A DNA stretch of 64,000 bases from Flammeovirga sp. OC4 (GTDB lineage Bacteria > Bacteroidota > Bacteroidia > Cytophagales > Flammeovirgaceae), in NCBI RefSeq assembly GCF_000812565.1, contig NZ_JTAM01000010.1, positions 1 through 64,000 on the forward strand, read 5' to 3'. The position numbers and the translations under genes are program-made. Every line of letters begins with the position of its first letter. Within the stretch, counting starts at the first letter, position 1. Under the pieces are notes generated by a model that made no database searches, had not been told where the DNA came from, and saw only the letters and a program-made list of their open reading frames with translations. This document shows, piece after piece, positions 26,187 to 33,462 of this stretch.

Positions 26187-26218
26187 GCATCAAATTCATC
26201 CCTATCCCTTATTACAAT

Positions 26219-26464
26219 ATGAATGAAATCGAGCAAATTGTTTTAAACGCAATCAAAAAAGACAAAGACTACTTGAATGCTTTAAGGAAACAATTAAAAG
26301 ATACCAATCCTTTCACTGTAGCGGTAAAAATGCAAGATGATCTAAGAAATGTTGATCAGCATAGGTCCCTTTACGATACGATTTTAGAGCAAGTTGATTT
26401 ATATAAAATCGCCAACTCATTAAACCAAAAGAGACCTTACAATAAGAAAAGTGCAAAGGAATAA
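26219..26464 (+). CDS. Small cytoplasmic protein of unknown function
   Basis: An 81-residue protein without signal or membrane segments. The frame opens at a TTG at 26174 inside the repeat, but the ATG at 26219 (MNEIEQIVLNAIKKDKDYLN) is the likely start. It is helical and basic at the end (SLNQKRPYNKKSAKE). No family recognised. It lies 61 bases before the GH13 lipoprotein on the same strand and may share its transcript. Confidence 0.6.
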   Translation: MNEIEQIVLNAIKKDKDYLNALRKQLKDTNPFTVAVKMQDDLRNVDQHRSLYDTILEQVDLYKIANSLNQKRPYNKKSAKE

Positions 26465-26525
26465 GACCTAACCCAAAAACCGTTATTGCTGTTTTTTATT
26501 TATAAATTCCTTCTATTGAAATAAA

Positions 26526-28382
26526 ATGATTAGAAAAATTACTATCCTTGGAGCACTCCTATCAATGCTTTTTGCTGGGTGCTCTACATCACATGACAAA
26601 GAAGAAAAGAAAGTGAAAAAATTATTGGGGGAATCCCAATCCACCGAGAAAATTGAAGACCACAAAATCATCATCTATCAAATGATGACCCGCCTTTTTG
26701 GTAATACAAATAACACAAATAAGCCCTGGGGTACACTTGATGATAATGGCGTAGGTAAGTTTAATGACATTAATGATGCAGCCTTACAAGGTATCAAAGA
26801 GTTAGGAACTACTCACGTTTGGTATACGGGCGTTATTGAACATGCTGTTATCACTGATTATAGAAAGTCCGGCATCCCTTTAGATGATGCTGATGTGGTA
26901 AAAGGCCGTGCGGGTTCTCCGTATGCCATCAAAGATTATTATGATGTCAACCCTGATTTGGCGGTGAATGTCGACCAAAGAGTGGAAGAATTCGAAGCAC
27001 TGATCAAGAGAACACATGACAATGGTCTAAAAGTCATCATTGACTTTGTTCCCAATCACGTTGCCCGAAAATATCATTCCGATAAAAAACCAAAAGGAGT
27101 TGAAGATTTTGGTGCCTCAGACAATGTTAAAGCGGGTTTTGATGCTAACAACAACTTCTATTATATTCCAGGAAAGCCATTTGTTGTACCTGAGGGGTAC
27201 CAACCTCTTGGAGGTGACAAATTCCCTACATCAGATGGCAAATTTAAGGAAGTACCTGCGAAAGTATCTGGAAATGGTGCTGTCACATTTGCTCCAACTG
27301 TCAACGATTGGTTTGAAACGGTTCGCTTAAATTATGGAGTAAATCATATTTCTGGAAATGGTGAAAAAGTATTTGATATCAATGGAGATGTTCCTTCTAC
27401 TTGGAAAAAAACGTTGGCCGTTTTAACCTACTGGACAGAAAAAGGTGTGGATGGCTTTAGATGTGATATGGCAGAAATGGTACCTGTTGAATATTGGAAC
27501 TGGATGATTCCTAAAATCAAAAAAATCAACCCTAAAATACGTTTTATTGCGGAGGTTTATAACCCAACAGAATACAAGAATTACATCTTCAATGGTAAGT
27601 TTGATTACCTGTATGATAAAGTAGGTGTTTATGATTCACTGAGAGCAGTGATGGAAGATAGAAACGGTTCATCATTGTCTAACCTTACAAAAGTATGGAA
27701 AGATATGGACGGCTTTAACAATCACATGTTACGTTTCTTAGAAAACCATGATGAGCAAAGAATTGCTTCCAAAGAATTTGCCGGCGACCCTGCTTTGGGT
27801 ATTCCTGGTATGGCTGTAAGTGCAGCTTTAGGAAGCGGTCCTGTTATGGTTTACTTTGGACAAGAAGTGGGTGAACCTGCTATTGGAGCTTCTGGTTTCA
27901 GTGGTGATGATGGTAGATCAACAATTTTCGATTATTGGGGAATTCCTGAACATCAAAAATGGGTAAATGGTCACAAATATGATGGAGATCTTTTAAGTGA
28001 TGAGCAAAAAACACTTAGAAATGACTATAAAAATTTACTGAAAGCTGCGAAGGGTTCTGAAGCAATTCGTAAAGGTCATTTGATCGATTTACAACAGTTT
28101 AACCGTACAAATTCTCAGTATAATGTGGATAAAACTTATAGTTTTATTCGTTACACAAATACTGACAAAGTTTTGGTTGTTGCCAATTTTGAAAACAAAG
28201 ACATTACTACAGAGGTGATAATACCAAATGAAGTATTGACCTTAATTGGAATCAATGAGAAAAAAATCAATGCAAAAGATTTGATCACGGGAGATTCAAT
28301 TGAGATTGATTTTGATAAAGCCAACGAAAGAGGTTTAAGTATTCCTATTAAAAAATATGGTGCTTTATACCTCTCATTCTAA
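26526..28382 (+). CDS. Alpha-amylase family (GH13) lipoprotein
   Basis: A 618-residue glycoside hydrolase anchored as a lipoprotein (signal MIRKITILGALLSMLFAGC, Cys19). The TIM barrel shows all GH13 conserved regions: VIIDFVPNHV, the nucleophile in GFRCDMAEM (Asp314), the acid/base in FIAEVYNP (Glu343) and the transition-state stabiliser in FLENHDEQR (Asp409). A C-terminal beta domain follows (about 520-618). It probably hydrolyses alpha-glucans at the cell surface or periplasm, like SusG, but no SusC/SusD pair or other polysaccharide genes are nearby. Two hairpins follow the stop. Confidence 0.92.
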   Translation: MIRKITILGALLSMLFAGCSTSHDKEEKKVKKLLGESQSTEKIEDHKIIIYQMMTRLFGNTNNTNKPWGTLDDNGVGKFNDINDAALQGIKELGTTHVWYTGVIEHAVITDYRKSGIPLDDADVVKGRAGSPYAIKDYYDVNPDLAVNVDQRVEEFEALIKRTHDNGLKVIIDFVPNHVARKYHSDKKPKGVEDFGASDNVKAGFDANNNFYYIPGKPFVVPEGYQPLGGDKFPTSDGKFKEVPAKVSGNGAVTFAPTVNDWFETVRLNYGVNHISGNGEKVFDINGDVPSTWKKTLAVLTYWTEKGVDGFRCDMAEMVPVEYWNWMIPKIKKINPKIRFIAEVYNPTEYKNYIFNGKFDYLYDKVGVYDSLRAVMEDRNGSSLSNLTKVWKDMDGFNNHMLRFLENHDEQRIASKEFAGDPALGIPGMAVSAALGSGPVMVYFGQEVGEPAIGASGFSGDDGRSTIFDYWGIPEHQKWVNGHKYDGDLLSDEQKTLRNDYKNLLKAAKGSEAIRKGHLIDLQQFNRTNSQYNVDKTYSFIRYTNTDKVLVVANFENKDITTEVIIPNEVLTLIGINEKKINAKDLITGDSIEIDFDKANERGLSIPIKKYGALYLSF

Positions 28383-28385
28383 GAG

Positions 28386-28444
28386 AAGTGCTCAGTCAAA
28401 AATAGATCATATTGAATTCTAATTTATTTTTTGTCTTAGTACTT
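28386..28444. repeat. Palindrome made of two GTACCAAG-family ends
   Basis: Two inverted arms meet at GAATTC (28414-28419). The left begins AAGTGCTCAGTCAAAAATAG, and the right, inverted, begins AAGTACTAAGACAAAAAATA. The sequence matches the terminal part of copy 2 without its core. It begins 4 bases after the GH13 stop and could fold in the transcript. Confidence 0.65.
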
Positions 28445-28486
28445 ATAGATTTAGTACAATATCATCTCAACATAAGATAAATTCAA

Positions 28487-28533
28487 AAAAAGGGAGTGAT
28501 TTCTACTTATTTGGTAGATTTCACTCCTTTTTG
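28487..28533 (+). terminator. Terminator of the GH13 gene
   Basis: AAAAGGGAGTGATTTCTAC and GTAGATTTCACTCCTTTTT pair with two mismatches around a 7-base loop, ending in a T-run, 105 bases after the stop. Confidence 0.8.
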
Positions 28534-28635
28534 TATGAAAAATAGTAATGTTTTTTTCATTCTATAGAAAGAGTTTTAATTTTGATTTTCAAATTTCAAA
28601 TCGCGTAACTGCGTAACAATAAAACTATCTGTTAG

Positions 28636-29223
28636 ATGAAAGTTGCCATTTTAAAATACAATGCAGGAAATGTACAATCAGTACGCTATGCATTGCAACG
28701 TTTAGGGATTGATCCCATCTTGACAGACAATGCTGAAGAATTGAAAAGCGCCGACAAGGTGATTTTTCCTGGAGTTGGAGAAGCAAAATCAGCAATGGAC
28801 TATCTTAAGGCACGTCAATTAGATCAATTGATCAAAGATTTAAAACAACCTACACTAGGGGTTTGCCTTGGTCTACAATTAATGTGTAAGCATTCGGAAG
28901 AAAGAGATACGGATTGTCTTGGGATTTTTGATGTAAATGTCAAAAAATTTGAAAGCGAAACACTAAAAGTTCCTCACATGGGATGGAATAATATTCATGA
29001 TTTAAAAACACCATTGTATGAGGGAATCAGCAATGATGATTATGTTTATTATGTACATAGCTATTTTGCTGAATTGTGTGAAAATACAATCGCAGTGACA
29101 GATTATGTCAATCCTTATAGTGCTTCATTACATAAAGACAACTTCTACGCAGCACAGTTTCACCCTGAAAAAAGTGGTGATGTAGGACAAAAAATTATAG
29201 AGAACTTTCTAACAAAAATCTAA
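28636..29223 (+). CDS. hisH: Imidazole glycerol phosphate synthase, glutaminase subunit
   Basis: A 195-residue class I glutamine amidotransferase that supplies ammonia to HisF in histidine synthesis. The oxyanion region is PGVGEAKSAMDYL, the nucleophile is Cys77 in GVCLGLQLM, and the other triad residues lie in QFHPEKSG (His176, Glu178). Full length. hisA follows after one base, so they are translationally linked. The usual partner hisF is not within the window. Confidence 0.94.
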   Translation: MKVAILKYNAGNVQSVRYALQRLGIDPILTDNAEELKSADKVIFPGVGEAKSAMDYLKARQLDQLIKDLKQPTLGVCLGLQLMCKHSEERDTDCLGIFDVNVKKFESETLKVPHMGWNNIHDLKTPLYEGISNDDYVYYVHSYFAELCENTIAVTDYVNPYSASLHKDNFYAAQFHPEKSGDVGQKIIENFLTKI

Positions 29224-29224
29224 T

Positions 29225-29959
29225 ATGTCTACGAAAATAGATATCATTCCAGCAATTGACTTGATTGATGGTAAATGTGTACGTCTCTCTCAAGGCGACT
29301 ATAATCAAAAGAAAATTTATGCTGACGATCCGTTGGTTATCGCAAAACAGTTTGAAGATGCGGGAATCAAAAGATTGCATTTGGTAGACTTGGATGGTGC
29401 TAAGGCAAAACAAGTAGTCAATTATGGAGTGTTGGAAAGAATCACTAAAAATACTTCACTAGTGGTTGACTTTGGTGGCGGAATCCAATCGGATGAAGAT
29501 TTAGAGAAAGTATTTGACCATGGTGCTGAAATGGTAACTTGTGGTAGTATTGCTGTAAAAGAGGTAGAGAAATTTACTTCTTGGATTACAAAATTCGGAA
29601 ACGATAGAATCATTTTAGCGGCAGATGCTAAAAATAAAATGATTGCTGTAAGCGGATGGCAAGAAGATTCTAAACTTCCTTTATTTGAGTACTTGAAAGA
29701 CTATACGGCTAAAGGTATTACAAAAGTGCTTTGTACTGACATCTCTAAAGATGGAATGATGCAAGGTCCTAACACTGAGTTGTATGGCGAAATCATGAAA
29801 GACTTCCCACATATCGAATTAATTGCGAGTGGCGGTGTAAGTAAATTTGATGATTTAATTGCTTTGGAAGAAGCAGGTATTCCTTCTGTAGTAGTTGGAA
29901 AAGCCATTTATGAGAATACGATCTCAATTGAGGATATATATCAACACATGTCTAAATAG
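29225..29959 (+). CDS. hisA: ProFAR isomerase
   Basis: A 244-residue TIM-barrel isomerase of histidine synthesis, converting ProFAR to PRFAR. The N-terminal Asp is in IIPAIDLIDGKCVRLSQGDY (catalytic Asp), and the second catalytic Asp is in LCTDISKDGMMQGPN. The phosphate-binding motifs VDFGGGIQSDEDL and LIASGGVSKFDDL are both clear. It lies 1 base after hisH, and pgeF follows 11 bases later on the same strand. Confidence 0.95.
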   Translation: MSTKIDIIPAIDLIDGKCVRLSQGDYNQKKIYADDPLVIAKQFEDAGIKRLHLVDLDGAKAKQVVNYGVLERITKNTSLVVDFGGGIQSDEDLEKVFDHGAEMVTCGSIAVKEVEKFTSWITKFGNDRIILAADAKNKMIAVSGWQEDSKLPLFEYLKDYTAKGITKVLCTDISKDGMMQGPNTELYGEIMKDFPHIELIASGGVSKFDDLIALEEAGIPSVVVGKAIYENTISIEDIYQHMSK

Positions 29960-29970
29960 ATTGGTAAGAA

Positions 29971-30762
29971 ATGAGTATTGAAACCTTAGTTTTTAAGCAG
30001 TTCAGTGAATACAAAGGTCAGATTGATCATTTCATCACCACAAGAAATGGAGGGGTTAGTGCCCCTCCTTTTGCTTCTTTGAACCTAGGCAATATGCTTC
30101 ATGATGATCATGAGGCTGTTCTTAAAAACAGAGCAATTGTCAAAGGCACTTTAGGCTGTCAACGCCTTTTTATTGCCGACCAAAAACACACCAATAAAGT
30201 CTACTCCATCACAAAAGATAATGTTGAACAATACCTGAAAATGGAAAATCCATTTCCTGATTCTGATGGTATGTTGACCAATGTAAAGAATATTGGATTG
30301 CTGACTTTAGCCGCTGATTGCACTCCTATTTTATTATTCGATCCTATAAAAAAAGTAATTGGCGCGGTGCATTCCGGTTGGAAAGGAACGGTACTAAAAA
30401 TTCTAACAAAAGCAGTCGAGCAGATGGTTTCTGATTTTGATTCTGAGGTTAAAGATATCAAAGTCTCTTTCGGTCCATTTATCAAAGAAACTCATTATGA
30501 AATTGGAAAGGATGTAATCATCCAATATGAAGATGCTTTTCCAAACGATATAAACAAAATTCTATTACCCCACCCCAATCCTGAAAAAGCCTACCTTAAT
30601 ATCACAGAAGCTCAAAAATCACAATGTAGTGCTTTAGGCATTCTTGATGAAAACATTGAATTCCTACCTTTTGATACCTATAAGGATGAACGGTTCTTCT
30701 CTGCGAGAAAGGCATCTCCTGGACAAACGGGAAGGTTTGGTGGAGCGATTGTACTTCGATAA
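29971..30762 (+). CDS. pgeF: Peptidoglycan editing factor PgeF (YfiH/DUF152 family)
   Basis: A 263-residue purine-nucleoside/amidase-like protein of the YfiH (Cu-oxidase_4) family. Metal ligands are visible in TAADCTPILLFDP and IGAVHSGWKGT, with an upstream KHTNKVY motif. Family members remove wrong L-Ser-containing muropeptide precursors in E. coli and relatives can act on purine nucleosides; both are known functions for the fold. Located 11 bases after hisA, so probably in the same transcript. It is the last core gene before the accessory region. Confidence 0.88.
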   Translation: MSIETLVFKQFSEYKGQIDHFITTRNGGVSAPPFASLNLGNMLHDDHEAVLKNRAIVKGTLGCQRLFIADQKHTNKVYSITKDNVEQYLKMENPFPDSDGMLTNVKNIGLLTLAADCTPILLFDPIKKVIGAVHSGWKGTVLKILTKAVEQMVSDFDSEVKDIKVSFGPFIKETHYEIGKDVIIQYEDAFPNDINKILLPHPNPEKAYLNITEAQKSQCSALGILDENIEFLPFDTYKDERFFSARKASPGQTGRFGGAIVLR

Positions 30763-30771
30763 ATTTGCAAT

Positions 30772-30810
30772 AAAAACACCAACTTCCAATAGTTCCAAAT
30801 TTGGTATTCT
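30772..30810. terminator. Terminator-like hairpin, left boundary of accessory region
   Basis: AACACCAACTT and AAATTTGGTATT form an imperfect stem 9 bases after the pgeF stop. The stretch shares about 80 percent of its bases with the metZ terminator at 33402-33440, in the same orientation, at the other edge of the accessory region. Confidence 0.5.
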
Positions 30811-30820
30811 AATCTCCCCC

Positions 30821-31014
30821 TGGCGCAAGTGTTAAGCCGGAGGCGTCACTTGTGTCTATATTTAGAAGGAGTCTGTTGACTCCCTACACCACAAATTAAT
30901 GGTCAATTTTTACTGATGAAAGGATTTATAGAATTTGTTTAGTTGATTCGGAAGTCTGGAGACTTTTCCGATTGTTAGACACAAGTGACGCCTATCGGCT
31001 TAACACTTGCGCCA
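30821..31014. repeat. Inverted palindrome doublet, MITE/REPIN-like
   Basis: The left arm (30821-30858) starts TGGCGCAAGTGTTAAGCC. The right arm (30976-31014), read inverted, is the same apart from a 1-base indel and neighbouring change over 38-39 bases. Each arm is also a small hairpin by itself: CAAGTG, AC, GCC, loop, GGC, TTAA, CACTTG. Between the arms are two more hairpins, GGAGTC-TGTT-GACTCC (30868-30883) and AAGTCTGGAGACTT (30952-30965). No open frame lies inside. Confidence 0.8.
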
Positions 31015-31061
31015 GTGAGAGGAGGACTGATTTATTTTTTAGAGACCCGGCTTATTTCAAA

Positions 31062-31655
31062 TCACATTTTAATGTTATTACTTGGACTTGTAGGAGATGT
31101 TGGTTCCAAAGTCAACCATTCATTTAAAAGTTTTAAGCCATCAACAACGTTCAATACTTTCTCCTCAGGTGGAATATATAATAGACTAGAATCATAACTA
31201 TATTTTCTTTCAATAGATAGCAAAACAACCCACTTAGAAGTGTCTTCGTAATGAGTAACAGCCTCCTTTTTAAAAGGGTAAAACAACTGCAAAACATGAC
31301 ACACACTATCCGACACAGGTTTAATTGCTATATCACTTTCATATATAGGTTCATTTTTCTCTAATTGAATAAACTTTAAATAATAATATGGAGGACCAAT
31401 TTCATAGTCTTCAGAATTAAACAAATCAATTACGTTATTTGGATTGTGCTTTTTAGAAAAAGTCATTATTTCGTAATCATCTTCATAACTACTCACCCAA
31501 ATTGAAGGGATTTCTAGAATGTTTTTTTGGGCCCTATTGCCATTGTTTGATATACTAAGTTTTTCAAATTTATTATCACTATTATTCGCACTACAGGATA
31601 ATAATAACATTAATAATAAATTAATCACTCTATTTCTTATTAAGAGAATCAACAT
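31062..31655 (-). CDS. Lipoprotein of unknown function in the accessory region
   Basis: An AT-rich gene for about 197 residues. The frame is open back to 31754, but those codons are the palindromic repeat (read as LVSPWLNTCASWG), so the true start is the ATG at 31655 (or 31670). This gives a lipoprotein signal MLILLIRNRVINLLLMLLLS with lipobox Cys21, then SANNSDNKFEK. The mature part is mixed alpha/beta with Tyr-rich stretches (GPPYYYLKFIQ, YSYDSSLLYIPPEEKVLNV). No family recognised. It lies between inverted copies of the palindrome. A role as a surface immunity or accessory protein is only suggested by its neighbour. Confidence 0.6.
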   Translation of the reverse strand: MLILLIRNRVINLLLMLLLSCSANNSDNKFEKLSISNNGNRAQKNILEIPSIWVSSYEDDYEIMTFSKKHNPNNVIDLFNSEDYEIGPPYYYLKFIQLEKNEPIYESDIAIKPVSDSVCHVLQLFYPFKKEAVTHYEDTSKWVVLLSIERKYSYDSSLLYIPPEEKVLNVVDGLKLLNEWLTLEPTSPTSPSNNIKM

Positions 31656-31720
31656 AATCCGTGCTTCCATGATAGGTCTTAAACTCTTCTTGTAAAAATT
31701 TATAAACTTTGCCCCCCAAC

Positions 31721-31756
31721 TAGCACAAGTGTTAAGCCAGGGAGACACTAACACGT
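31721..31756. repeat. Single degenerate palindrome unit
   Basis: CACAAGTGTTAAGCCAGGGA followed by GACACTAACAC is a decayed copy of the left arm at 30821-30858. Its CCAACT prefix is shared with the unit at 33351. It separates two minus-strand genes. Confidence 0.6.
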
Positions 31757-31771
31757 TGAAGAGAGGGAATA

Positions 31772-32461
31772 CTATACTTTCAGTTCAAAAGGAAGTTTTT
31801 TAAAATTGAATCCTACTATATGATTTTCTTCCATTGCATTTTTTAGCCTTTCAGAAATGATTATTTTATCATGAAGTCCATCAAAAACAAATAAATCCAA
31901 CTTCAAATTAATTTCACTTTTCAATATCAGTTGTATTGGTACTATATCCTTTTTTCCAGCTACATTTTTACTAAGTTTTTCAAAATCGTAATAGCTATCT
32001 AGATTAACAATTTCTTTATTAAAATCCCAGTTAGGAATATTCCAAGGAGGTAAGGTCTGAATTGAAATTATCGAGCTTTTAAAATCAATGTATTTACTAA
32101 AATCTTCTTGAAAATGTAGGACAAAATAATTATCAATTATGTTTCCTTTTTTTCTTTTTAAAATTACATCATAAAAATCATGCAAAGGTAGCACGAATTG
32201 TTCTAATAAGCGTTTCACTTTATGATTGACAATAAAACTATAAGAGGTAATTAAACCACTACTAATAACATCAGTTTTTTTTGCCTTATCACCGAGTATT
32301 ATTGTATTTAAATCTGGTTTTATACTTGGAATTTTCAAATTCGGTAGTCTAGTGATTGAATTTTGACTATGATAATTATCAGTATATTCTAAACATTTTG
32401 CTTGAGGAAATATTTCCCCTATTTCATCCCCTGTTGATTCATGTATTACAAAAAAAGTCAT
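31772..32461 (-). CDS. Imm11/DUF1629-like immunity protein (tentative)
   Basis: A 229-residue cytoplasmic protein without signal or membrane segments. Its start (MTFFVIHESTGDEIGEIFPQ) and especially its end (LFVFDGLHDKIIISERLKNA, then MEENHIVGFNFKKLPFEL) resemble the Imm11/DUF1629 family, in which a C-terminal block of the form ISerlkxAlxxxxixGfxF is shared; these proteins protect against polymorphic toxins. No toxin, Rhs or T6SS gene is in the window, so it would be an orphan immunity gene. The match is by eye only. It is 116 bases upstream of the lipoprotein gene on the same strand, with a palindrome between them. Confidence 0.5.
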   Translation of the reverse strand: MTFFVIHESTGDEIGEIFPQAKCLEYTDNYHSQNSITRLPNLKIPSIKPDLNTIILGDKAKKTDVISSGLITSYSFIVNHKVKRLLEQFVLPLHDFYDVILKRKKGNIIDNYFVLHFQEDFSKYIDFKSSIISIQTLPPWNIPNWDFNKEIVNLDSYYDFEKLSKNVAGKKDIVPIQLILKSEINLKLDLFVFDGLHDKIIISERLKNAMEENHIVGFNFKKLPFELKV

Positions 32462-32518
32462 AATTAACTATTGCGTTTTTTAATTATTATCTGTTAGCTT
32501 AACTCCCACTCTCTCCTC

Positions 32519-32676
32519 TATATTTGTAAGAAGTATGTTAACTCCCTGCACCACAAATTAATGGTCAATAGTTATTGATAAAAGGGTTCGTAGAATTTGT
32601 TTAGTTGATTCGGAAGTCTGGAGACTTCTCCGATTGTTAGACACAAGTGACGCCTATCGGCTTAACACTTGCGCCA
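32519..32676. repeat. Second copy of the doublet, left arm lost
   Basis: Positions 32592-32676 equal 30930-31014 with one difference in 85 bases. Further left the similarity continues with more changes to about 32519. The left arm is absent and replaced by unrelated sequence ending CTCCTCTATATTTG. Confidence 0.8.
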
Positions 32677-32758
32677 AGGGGAAGACTGATAGCCAACCTA
32701 CATGCGGATAGACTGACTCTTTTTTTTGTTATAAGTTACAAACTTATTCAATTGGTTA

Positions 32759-32793
32759 GTTCGAAGTAACGCCTACGGCTTAATACATCGAAC
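32759..32793. repeat. Diverged single palindrome unit
   Basis: GTTCGA-A-GTA-AC-GCC-TAC-GGC-TTAA-TAC-A-TCGAAC has the same layout as the other units (GCC and GGC stem, TTAA bulge opposite AC) but a different outer stem, as if paired changes had kept the fold. Confidence 0.6.
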
Positions 32794-32812
32794 AGTGTGA
32801 GGGATACAAAAA

Positions 32813-33310
32813 TTAATTTATAAAAGGATCATCTAATTCTGGTTTATTCATTTCCATTATAATCTGATTTTCCAATTCTCTTTTTGCCTTATCTGCTTTT
32901 TTCATCGCATCGAGTAATATATCATTATAAACTTCCCACATATTCTGATTTAAACATAATGAATCAAAAAGATAAACTTTCTGTCCATTCAATAAATTAA
33001 CCTCTATTGTATCATCATTAATTACTAAATATGTATAATTATAGTAATACAAGTTGTAGAAGTCACCCATACTTATGTATGAAATATATTTATTATGTTG
33101 TTTATTAAACAAATTATGTTTCCCTGCTATAAAAAAAGAAATATCACTAATAGTGTCATTAGGTATTTCAACTATTAGTTTGCAAGTATCATTAGTATAG
33201 ATGTTTGATTGTGGCTCAATGACCCAATAAAAATCTAGGTTTTCTTTCTTGGCACAAGAACTTAATAATATTATTATAAATAAATATTTAATCCAATCGA
33301 TCTGTTTCAT
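32813..33310 (-). CDS. Lipoprotein of unknown function in the accessory region
   Basis: A 165-residue lipoprotein with signal MKQIDWIKYLFIIILLSSC (lipobox Cys19) and an AKKENLDF spacer. The mature domain is AT-rich in codon use and beta-like (DTCKLIVEIPNDTISDISFF, YYYNYTYLVINDDTIEVNL), ending in a charged helix (MKKADKAKRELENQIIMEMN). No family recognised. It is bracketed by palindrome units at 32759-32793 and 33351-33384 in the same B-gene-A arrangement as the other lipoprotein gene. Confidence 0.62.
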   Translation of the reverse strand: MKQIDWIKYLFIIILLSSCAKKENLDFYWVIEPQSNIYTNDTCKLIVEIPNDTISDISFFIAGKHNLFNKQHNKYISYISMGDFYNLYYYNYTYLVINDDTIEVNLLNGQKVYLFDSLCLNQNMWEVYNDILLDAMKKADKAKRELENQIIMEMNKPELDDPFIN

Positions 33311-33350
33311 CTTTCTGATTATAAAAAATTCTGGGTTGGTAATTTTCCAA

Positions 33351-33384
33351 CTGGTGTAAGTGTTAAGCCGGGAGCATCACTTGA
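33351..33384. repeat. Single palindrome unit, left-arm orientation
   Basis: CTGGTGTAAGTGTTAAGCC followed by a short loop and ATCACTTG matches the arm at 30821-30858 at most positions. It is the last unit before the metZ terminator. Confidence 0.7.
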
Positions 33385-33401
33385 AACATGAATTTATATA
33401 A

Positions 33402-33440
33402 AAAACACCAACTCAGGAATAGCTCCCAAATTGGTGTTTT
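33402..33440 (-). terminator. Terminator of metZ
   Basis: AAAACACCAA and TTGGTGTTTT form a perfect 10-bp stem, with an inner weak stem, 22 bases after the metZ stop. The minus-strand 3' side ends in TTTT. It resembles the hairpin at 30772-30810. Confidence 0.8.
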
Positions 33441-33462
33441 AATTTATTTTTAAGGCTGATGA

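Larger units (their letters stand above)
25771..26218. other. Intergenic region with terminator and repeat
   Basis: 448 bases. It contains the lipoprotein terminator (25792-25823), about 200 bases of very AT-rich sequence without open frames, and a diverged GTACCAAG-family repeat (26032-26186) ending 32 bases before the next start codon. Confidence 0.6.
32462..32812. other. Gene-free repeat block
   Basis: 351 bases without an open frame. It holds a second, left-truncated copy of the palindrome doublet (32519-32676) and a diverged single palindrome (32759-32793). Confidence 0.7.

Noticed and set aside
31656-31754. N-terminal extension of the 31062 lipoprotein
   Set aside because: The extra codons translate the palindromic repeat, and the lipoprotein signal begins at the inner ATG.
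30821-33384. Integron attC array
   Set aside because: GTTAAGC and GCTTAAC fit attC core boxes, but they occur in the outward order opposite to attC (GTTRRRY first, RYYYAAC last), the TTAA is a bulge rather than paired core, and no integrase is present.
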